A stretch of DNA of 6,120 nucleotides from Alphaproteobacteria bacterium (GTDB lineage Bacteria > Pseudomonadota > Alphaproteobacteria > JABAAW01), in contig JABAAA010000081.1 of assembly GCA_014239005.1 (NCBI GenBank), positions 1-6,120 of the forward strand, read 5' to 3'. This document shows positions 1 through 4,426 of this stretch, one piece after another. Position numbers and translations under genes: made by a program. Position 1 is the stretch's first letter, and each line of letters opens with the position of its first letter. Below the pieces are notes generated by a model that searched no databases, was not told where the DNA came from, and worked only from the letters and a program-made list of their open reading frames with translations.

Positions 1-65
1 AAAAGACAGACCGTCTGATCGCGGTAGGTCGAAAGCGAAATCGGCGAGGCAGGTGTAGTAGACAT
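1..65 (-). CDS. murD: UDP-N-acetylmuramoyl-L-alanine:D-glutamate ligase MurD, N-terminal fragment
   Basis: Only the first 21 codons are visible before the left edge. They read MSTTPASPISLSTYRDQTVCL, followed by a codon beginning TT (Phe or Leu). This fits the start of MurD, where a short leader precedes a first beta strand of the type 'TVxVFGLG', the opening of the N-terminal nucleotide-type fold. MurD is the expected neighbour after mraY in proteobacterial dcw clusters. It is a cytoplasmic ATP-dependent ligase that adds D-Glu to UDP-MurNAc-L-Ala. The ATG lies 39 bases after the mraY stop and, by coincidence, in the same frame. No Shine-Dalgarno sequence precedes it, and no other ATG, GTG or TTG occurs in frame between the mraY stop and this ATG. 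The identification rests mainly on position plus a weak N-terminal resemblance; the ligase motifs lie outside the window. Confidence 0.75.
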   Translation of the reverse strand, partial: MSTTPASPISLSTYRDQTVCL

Positions 66-66
66 G

Positions 67-92
67 AGAACAGATGGGGTAAAAGAACAGAT
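67..92. repeat. 9-bp direct repeat in the mraY-murD gap
   Basis: The 39-base gap between mraY and murD contains two perfect copies of AGAACAGAT (plus strand), at 67-75 and 84-92, giving a period of 17 bp. Nothing else is recognisable in the gap: no Shine-Dalgarno sequence and no hairpin-plus-T-run terminator. The repeat may be a chance or slippage product. A regulatory role is not shown. Confidence 0.6.
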
Positions 93-104
93 TGGGTTGC
101 AGGC

Positions 105-1184
105 TCAACGAATTTTCAAGGTTGCAAGTCCCAGCAGCGCGAAGAGGATCGAGACGATCCAAAAGCGCACTACGATTGTCGATTCTGCCCAGCCGCGTTG
201 TTCAAAATGGTGATGCAGCGGCGCGATAGCAAAAACGCGCTTGCCGAACAGCTGGAAGGAAGCGACCTGCACGATCACCGAAAGCGTTTCCAGCACGAAC
301 AATCCGCCGACGATGCCCAAGACGATCTCGTGTTTCGTGAGAACGCCCATCGCGCCCAAGGCGGCGCCCATCGACAGCGATCCCGTATCGCCCATGAAGA
401 TTCGTGCCGGCGGCGCGTTGAACCATAGGAAGCCCAGGCACGAGCCCGCGAAGGCGGCGCACATCACCCCCAGCTCGCCGGCGTCGGGAATGTAGAAGAT
501 GTTCAGGTGGGTTGCATAGATCGCATGACCGCTTAGGTAGGCGATCAAGCCGAAGCAGCCGACAGCCGCGATCAGAGGACCGGTGGCTAACCCGTCCAGC
601 CCGTCGGTGAGATTGACCGCGTTCGCGCTGCCGACGACGAGGAACAGCGACAGCAAGAGGTAACAGAGCCCCAGCTCGAAGACAAGGTCTTTGAAAAAGG
701 GCAACGCGAGACTGGTAGAGAAAGGAAGATCGCTCTGCCAAAGGTAGAGCGCGCACACGCCACCCGCCACCGACAGCTCGACGATCAGCTTGACGCGCGC
801 CGAAATGCCTTTCGAGGCATGGTGAATCTTGCGGATATCGTCCCAAAAGCCGATAGCGCCGAACCCCCAAAATAGCAGCAGCACGATCCAAACGCTGGCG
901 ACATTCAAATCTGTCCAAAAGAGGATCGACAACGACGACGAGACGAGCAGCAAAAAGCCTCCCATCGTCGGCGTTCCTTTCTTCGCCATGTGCGCGGACG
1001 GTACATCCTCGCGGATCGTCGTGCCGCCTTGTTGCATCGTGCGCAGCTTGGCGATCAGCCAAGGTCCGAGCGCGAGGCTCAACAGCATGGCAGACAGCAA
1101 CGCGCCGCCGCCGCGAAAGCTCAAGTAGCGAAAAAGGTTGAAGAGGATCGAAACATCCGCGTAGTGAGAAAGGTAGGGTGCCAT
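105..1184 (-). CDS. mraY: Phospho-N-acetylmuramoyl-pentapeptide-transferase MraY
   Basis: This is the integral membrane enzyme that transfers phospho-MurNAc-pentapeptide from UDP to undecaprenyl phosphate, making lipid I on the inner face of the cytoplasmic membrane. The 359-residue product is almost exactly the usual length (E. coli, 360) and is hydrophobic throughout, as expected for about ten membrane helices. Family motifs visible are KKGTPTMGG (68-76), the Asp-Asp pair at 115-116 in GFWDD, NLTDGLDGLA (191-200), the catalytic-type Asp266 in FMGDTGSL, and the triple His at 324-326 in APLHHHFEQ. The C-terminus ends LATLKIR, like E. coli LATLKVR. The ATG at 1184 was chosen because GGAG sits 7 bases upstream and the protein then begins like its homologues. 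An in-frame TTG six codons earlier would place that ribosome binding site inside the gene. mraY lies 46 bases after murF and 39 before murD. No odd insertions were seen. Confidence 0.99.
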   Translation of the reverse strand: MAPYLSHYADVSILFNLFRYLSFRGGGALLSAMLLSLALGPWLIAKLRTMQQGGTTIREDVPSAHMAKKGTPTMGGFLLLVSSSLSILFWTDLNVASVWIVLLLFWGFGAIGFWDDIRKIHHASKGISARVKLIVELSVAGGVCALYLWQSDLPFSTSLALPFFKDLVFELGLCYLLLSLFLVVGSANAVNLTDGLDGLATGPLIAAVGCFGLIAYLSGHAIYATHLNIFYIPDAGELGVMCAAFAGSCLGFLWFNAPPARIFMGDTGSLSMGAALGAMGVLTKHEIVLGIVGGLFVLETLSVIVQVASFQLFGKRVFAIAPLHHHFEQRGWAESTIVVRFWIVSILFALLGLATLKIR

Positions 1185-1190
1185 GGAAAA

Positions 1191-1195
1191 TCTCC
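1191..1195 (-). promoter_or_regulatory. Ribosome binding site of mraY
   Basis: The minus strand reads GGAGA at 1195-1191. The GGAG core ends 7 bases before the mraY ATG at 1184. This is the only good Shine-Dalgarno sequence ahead of any gene start in the window, and it decides between the ATG and an upstream in-frame TTG at 1202. It suggests mraY is initiated independently, whereas murE and murF appear to depend on translational coupling. Confidence 0.85.
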
Positions 1196-1230
1196 AAATC
1201 AATAGGACGCTTGTCGATTAGGGCGGAACA

Positions 1231-2775
1231 TCAGTATCCGTGACCGACGGCGCGCTCTTCCAAGTAGGAGACGGCACGCGCCATGTGGCTGCCGAGCGAG
1301 CCCTTGACAAGCAGCGTATCCCCGTCCTTCAAACGTGCGTAGAGCCTTGTCGCCATCGCATCCGCATCGACATCGTGCGCACCGCGTTTGTCGCGCGGCA
1401 GCGCTTTGTAGAGCTTCTCGCTCAAGCTACCGCAGGTGAAAACGAGGTCGCAGCAACGCGCCGCGCACAAGGCTAGATCGGCGTGCATGCGCGCTCCTTC
1501 CCCCCCCAGCTCGAGCATGTCGCCGAGCGCAGCTAGACGACGCGGTGGAAAACGCGCCAGCACCGCAAGCGCGTTTTCTACAGCTTGCGGCGAGGCGTTG
1601 TAACTCTCGTCGATCAGACGGATGTTGCGTGGCGGCCCAGAAAGGGAAAGACGCGCAAGCCTGCCTCGTCCGCGCGGGGGCTGCTGGCGTGCGAGGCGGT
1701 CCCAAAGTCCTGCAGAAATCTTGTCAGGAACAAGACCGAGCAGGTCGCAGGTCGCCAAGGCGCATAGGCTGGCGAGCGCGCGTGCATAGCCGCGTCCGCC
1801 CGCCTGCCAGCGAAGCTCTCGTCGTTCTTGTTTTTGTTTTTGCACCTTGTCGGCGTTGCAAGATGAGGCAGAAGAAGATGAAGAAGGCGAAGGAGGCGAA
1901 GAAGGTGTGGCGCGTTGAGGGAAGGTTGCGCGTACAGAAACCGAATCGTCGCTCGCCTCGCGCGGATCGCTCCACCGCTGCAAGACATAGTCGCTTGTCT
2001 CCTCGCGCCCGAAGAAGGCGACACGCTCGATCCCCGCCGCTACCGCCTTGTCGCGCAGCCGCGAGGCGTAAGGTTCGGTTGCGGGTAGAAGGGCTGCCTC
2101 GCTCACCCACTCCAGCAGCTCGCCCTTTGCGTCGCAAATCTCCGTCTCGTCGTTGAAAAACTCGCTATGCACGGCGGCGATCGAAGTGATCACCCCTACA
2201 TGCGCGCGCACCCAAGAGCCCAACGCGGCGATTTCGCCCGCGTGGTTCATGCCGAGTTCGAAGATGCCGTAGTCGCAATCGCGAGCCATGCGCGCGAGCG
2301 AGAGCGGCACGCCGATGTGGTTGTTCAAGTTGCCTTGGCTTGCGCACACCTTGCCTGTCGTCAGCTCTTGCAACACTTCTTGGAGCATCGCGCGTAGCGA
2401 GGTTTTGCCCAAGCTGCCTGTGATAGCGATGATGCGCGCGCTGGTGCGTCCGCGTGCGTAACAGCCGCATCGCACGAGGGCGCGTGTGGTGTCTTCCACC
2501 TCCAAAACATGTCCTTGCTTATGTCCTTGCCCATGTCCGTCGTTCTTGCGCGTTGCGTCAGCCGACGAGGAGAGCGAGCCCGCGACGACCGCGCAGGCAG
2601 CACCGCGTTGGAAGGCTTGCTCGACATACAGGCTTCCGTCGACACGCTCGCCCTTCAGCGCGAAGAAGACGTCTCCCTTCTCCAGGGTGCGCGAGTCGAT
2701 CGAGACGCCGCTGACTGCGGGGCTGCCGCCCGAAAGTCCCAAGGCGTGTGCGAGTTCGTGTTCTTCGTAGAGCAT
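1231..2775 (-). CDS. murF: UDP-N-acetylmuramoyl-tripeptide:D-alanyl-D-alanine ligase MurF
   Basis: MurF is a cytoplasmic ATP-dependent ligase that adds D-Ala-D-Ala to the UDP-MurNAc-tripeptide. The 514-residue protein has the N-terminal substrate-binding domain (SGVSIDSRTLEKGD, 22-35), the P-loop TGSLGKTS (119-126), NNHIGVPLSL (151-160), ELGMNHAGEI (173-182), a conserved-type His203, the Lys217 expected to be carbamylated (DAKGE), DESYNASP (389-396), GDMLELG (418-424) and LVKGS (489-493). The ATG at 2775 lies 4 bases after the murE stop. It was preferred over an ATG at 2829, inside murE, because the protein then starts like other MurF proteins. No Shine-Dalgarno sequence precedes it, suggesting coupling to murE. 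E. coli MurF has 452 residues. The excess comes mainly from a Gly/His/Gln repeat insert near 78-90 and a Ser/Pro/charged insert at 269-321. The usual GxHxxxN motif after the second insert reads GRGYARALAS (327-336). Confidence 0.97.
   Translation of the reverse strand: MLYEEHELAHALGLSGGSPAVSGVSIDSRTLEKGDVFFALKGERVDGSLYVEQAFQRGAACAVVAGSLSSSADATRKNDGHGQGHKQGHVLEVEDTTRALVRCGCYARGRTSARIIAITGSLGKTSLRAMLQEVLQELTTGKVCASQGNLNNHIGVPLSLARMARDCDYGIFELGMNHAGEIAALGSWVRAHVGVITSIAAVHSEFFNDETEICDAKGELLEWVSEAALLPATEPYASRLRDKAVAAGIERVAFFGREETSDYVLQRWSDPREASDDSVSVRATFPQRATPSSPPSPSSSSSASSCNADKVQKQKQERRELRWQAGGRGYARALASLCALATCDLLGLVPDKISAGLWDRLARQQPPRGRGRLARLSLSGPPRNIRLIDESYNASPQAVENALAVLARFPPRRLAALGDMLELGGEGARMHADLALCAARCCDLVFTCGSLSEKLYKALPRDKRGAHDVDADAMATRLYARLKDGDTLLVKGSLGSHMARAVSYLEERAVGHGY
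1500..1507 (-). repeat. G8 homopolymer inside murF
   Basis: Eight consecutive C on the plus strand (G on the coding strand) lie within the codons for Leu-Gly-Gly-Glu at about residues 423-426 of MurF, in the GDMLELGGEG motif. The frame is intact as given. Such runs are prone to slippage in cells and to indel errors in sequencing. Confidence 0.8.
1813..1971 (-). repeat. Low-complexity insert in MurF (Ser/Pro tract then Lys/Gln/Arg)
   Basis: MurF residues 269-321 form a low-complexity stretch between the central ATPase domain core and the segment leading to its end. A Ser/Pro run (PSSPPSPSSSSSASS, 291-305, coded at 1861-1905) is followed by a charged VQKQKQERRE stretch (311-320). On the plus strand the Ser/Pro part is a purine-rich run of GAA, GGC and GAG triplets. 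Length is the only difference it makes to the frame. It is probably a disordered surface loop, because all flanking MurF blocks except one are recognisable. Confidence 0.8.
2509..2544 (-). repeat. 12-bp tandem repeat, three copies, in murF
   Basis: Plus-strand units are ATGTCCTTGCTT (2509-2520), ATGTCCTTGCCC (2521-2532) and ATGTCCGTCGTT (2533-2544). Units one and two differ only in their last two bases; unit three is more diverged. On the coding strand they give Asn-Asp-Gly-His, Gly-Gln-Gly-His and Lys-Gln-Gly-His at MurF residues 78-89. This lies in an insert between the N-terminal domain and the strand leading into the ATPase domain. Confidence 0.88.
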
Positions 2776-2779
2776 CAGA

Positions 2780-4426
2780 TCAGGATGTTTCTGATACGCC
2801 TTGAAGCAGCTCGCGCACGACGGCGGCATCGTCGAAGGGGACGAGCCTGCTGCCGACGAGCTGTCCGCGTTCGTGTCCCTTGCCCGCGACGATCACGATA
2901 TCGCCCGCTTCTATCAAGGCGATCGCGCGCTCGATGGCGGCTCTGCGATCGCCGATCTCTTCGTAAGCGATGCCCTTGTCGCGCAAGGGTTGAACGATCG
3001 CTTTGCGAATCGAGGCGGCATTCTCGCCGCGCGGATTGTCGTCCGTCACCACGATGCGATCGGCAAGCTCTCCGGCGATTGCTCCCATCAAGGCACGTTT
3101 GGCGCGGTCGCGCTCGCCGCCGCATCCGAAGACGCACACCAGCTTGCCTCCCTGTCGTGCTGCCAAACGCTGTCCTTCGCGCAACACCTCTTCCAGCGCT
3201 TGTGGCGTGTGCGCGTAATCGACATAGACGCTCGCTGTCCCACCCTTGTCCGCAAGGTGAGGATGTAAGAAACGCTCCATCCGCCCGCGCGCGCAACGGA
3301 GTTCACGCAACGTCTTCTTGAGCCACGTCTTGTTCCAAGCGCCTCCCTTGTCCGTGACGAAGAAAGCTGCGAGCGCGCCCAAAAGGTTGTGCAACTGAAA
3401 GGATTCTTCAAACGCCACCTCCAGTTCCTCCAAGACGATCTCCCTGTCGCCGCAAAAGTTTTTGCACCGCAAGCGTAAAGAAAACCTTGTCCGCCCATGT
3501 TTGCGCGCGACATCGAAAGCTTGCAAGGTGTCGTTCCATTTTTCGTCTTCTTCCTTGTCCGCGACATGCGTTCGCATGATTTTCGCCTTGTCCGTCGCTT
3601 TCTGTTCCATGTCTTGAACCAGCTGTCGAGCGAAGGGATCGTCCTTTGGCACGATCATCCACCCCCCTTGTTCCAGCAATTCGTGGAACAGCCGCGCCTT
3701 CGCGGTTCGATAGGCTTCCCAGCTCTTGTGGTAGTCCAAATGATCGCGCGACAAGCCCGTCAGCACGCAAGCCTTGAAGCGCACACCGTCTAGACGATGC
3801 TGCGCCAAGCCGTGGCTGGAAGCCTCCAGCGCTGCGTGCGAAACCCCTTCTGCTGCCAAGCGCGCGAGCAGGGCGTGCAGCGCCATTGGCTCGGCGGTCG
3901 TGAGTTCCCCACCCCCTCCATGTTCCAAGGGAAGGGTGTCGTTGGGAAGGGTGTCGTTGGGAAGGGCGTCGTTGCGTCCCACGCCCAACGTTCCGAGCGA
4001 CGCGCTGTTCGCGCCCGCCGCAGACCACAGCTGTTGCAGAAAAAACACACTGGAAGTTTTGCCGTTCGTTCCCGTCACCCCGACCAACGTATCAGGCATC
4101 TTCTGCCACCACGCGGCTGCCAGCTCGGCGTAATGCTTGCGCGGATTGCGGCATTCCAACCACAAGGTTTCGGCAGAAAGTTCCGAGGGCTTGTCGACAC
4201 CCCCCGTCTCTAGCAAGATCGCCCGCGCGCCTTGCGCAAGCGCCTGTTCGATATAAGCAGCACCGTCGGCAGCCTCGCCCTTGAGCGCGGCGAAAAGCCA
4301 TCCTGCTTGCACCCTGCGGCTGTCGCAGGACAAACCCTCGACCTGCTTCAAGACCGCCTCGGCAGACCAAGTCGTCTCGGAGGTCGTCTGGGAGGTCGTC
4401 TCGGAGGTTGTCATGGAGGTTGTCAT
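2780..4426 (-). CDS. murE: UDP-N-acetylmuramoyl-L-alanyl-D-glutamate:2,6-diaminopimelate ligase MurE
   Basis: MurE is a cytoplasmic ATP-dependent ligase adding the third residue of the peptidoglycan stem peptide. The 548-residue protein shows the N-terminal domain motif LSCDSRRVQAGWLFAALKG (32-50), P-loop GVTGTNGKTSS (116-126), EASSHGL (201-207), LSRDHLDYH (225-233), Lys243 as the expected carbamylated lysine, VDYAHTPQALEE (402-413), FGCGGERDR (433-441), DNPR (463-466) and GKGHE (515-519). DNPR is the motif associated with meso-diaminopimelate rather than lysine, so DAP is the inferred substrate. The start overlaps the ftsI stop as ATGA. A second ATG four codons later (4414) is equally possible, and neither has a nearby Shine-Dalgarno sequence, so translation is probably coupled to ftsI. 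E. coli MurE has 495 residues. The surplus includes a repeat-coded N-terminus (1-20), an Asn-Asp-Leu-Pro repeat (152-166) and a charged stretch around 270-310. The common TTP motif reads TTAEP (176-180). Confidence 0.98.
   Translation of the reverse strand: MTTSMTTSETTSQTTSETTWSAEAVLKQVEGLSCDSRRVQAGWLFAALKGEAADGAAYIEQALAQGARAILLETGGVDKPSELSAETLWLECRNPRKHYAELAAAWWQKMPDTLVGVTGTNGKTSSVFFLQQLWSAAGANSASLGTLGVGRNDALPNDTLPNDTLPLEHGGGGELTTAEPMALHALLARLAAEGVSHAALEASSHGLAQHRLDGVRFKACVLTGLSRDHLDYHKSWEAYRTAKARLFHELLEQGGWMIVPKDDPFARQLVQDMEQKATDKAKIMRTHVADKEEDEKWNDTLQAFDVARKHGRTRFSLRLRCKNFCGDREIVLEELEVAFEESFQLHNLLGALAAFFVTDKGGAWNKTWLKKTLRELRCARGRMERFLHPHLADKGGTASVYVDYAHTPQALEEVLREGQRLAARQGGKLVCVFGCGGERDRAKRALMGAIAGELADRIVVTDDNPRGENAASIRKAIVQPLRDKGIAYEEIGDRRAAIERAIALIEAGDIVIVAGKGHERGQLVGSRLVPFDDAAVVRELLQGVSETS
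3244..3594 (-). repeat. Dispersed 9-mer CCTTGTCCG, five copies within murE
   Basis: The plus-strand word CCTTGTCCG (coding strand CGGACAAGG) occurs at 3244-3252, 3346-3354, 3485-3493, 3553-3561 and 3586-3594. Four copies are read in the same frame and give Asp-Lys after Ala or Thr. The copy at 3485 is read in another frame (Arg-Thr-Arg), so Asp-Lys coding alone does not explain the recurrence. No other exact copy was noticed elsewhere in the window. Confidence 0.7.
3929..3973 (-). repeat. 15-bp tandem repeat, three copies, in murE
   Basis: Plus-strand unit GGGAAGGGTGTCGTT occurs at 3929-3943 and 3944-3958, and with one mismatch (T to C) at 3959-3973. On the coding strand each unit gives Asn-Asp-(Ala/Thr)-Leu-Pro, at MurE residues 152-166. 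It follows GTLGVG (145-150) and precedes the TTAEP segment, so it lengthens a loop next to the substrate-binding region. Confidence 0.92.
4367..4426 (-). repeat. 12-bp tandem repeat, five copies, forming the murE start
   Basis: Coding-strand units are ATGACAACCTCC at 4426-4415 and again at 4414-4403, GAGACGACCTCC at 4402-4391, CAGACGACCTCC at 4390-4379, and GAGACGACTTGG at 4378-4367. They encode the first 20 residues of MurE as (Met/Glu/Gln)-Thr-Thr-Ser repeats. The twelve bases before the start, 4438-4427 (ATCACGAACTCC), match the first unit at 9 of 12 positions, so the array may extend into the end of ftsI. The first two units each carry an ATG. Confidence 0.93.

Noticed and set aside
10..20. 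CCGTCTGAT, resembling the neisserial DNA uptake sequence
   Set aside because: It is a single imperfect copy inside murD in a sequence of alphaproteobacterial character.
202..1197. Long minus-strand frame overlapping mraY in another frame
   Set aside because: Its translation is Arg/His/Ala-rich and soluble-looking, while the overlapping mraY frame matches MraY from end to end.
1185..1202. Upstream TTG start for mraY at 1202
   Set aside because: It would put the GGAG ribosome binding site inside the gene, and the extra six residues are not needed to match the family.
1545..2156. Plus-strand open frame of about 200 codons antisense to murF
   Set aside because: Composition is dominated by Arg, Ala and Lys from the complement of the MurF low-complexity insert, with no start signal and no family resemblance.
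2776..2829. Upstream ATG start for murF at 2829
   Set aside because: It lies inside murE, has no Shine-Dalgarno sequence, and adds 18 residues with no family resemblance. The ATG at 2775 directly follows the murE stop.
2915..2956. Two GCGATCGC octamers close together, like cyanobacterial HIP1
   Set aside because: The genes are not cyanobacterial, and both octamers fall in GC-rich murE coding sequence full of GATCG words.
2509..3321. Long plus-strand open frame of about 270 codons antisense to murF and murE
   Set aside because: The translation is Arg/Ala-rich without recognisable motifs and lies opposite two clear Mur ligase genes. It is a typical GC-rich shadow frame.
3670..3705. Two adjacent small hairpins (GTTCCA/TGGAAC and CCGCG/CGCGG)
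   Set aside because: Both are short stems inside conserved murE coding sequence with no T-run. They are more likely chance than a terminator or structured RNA.
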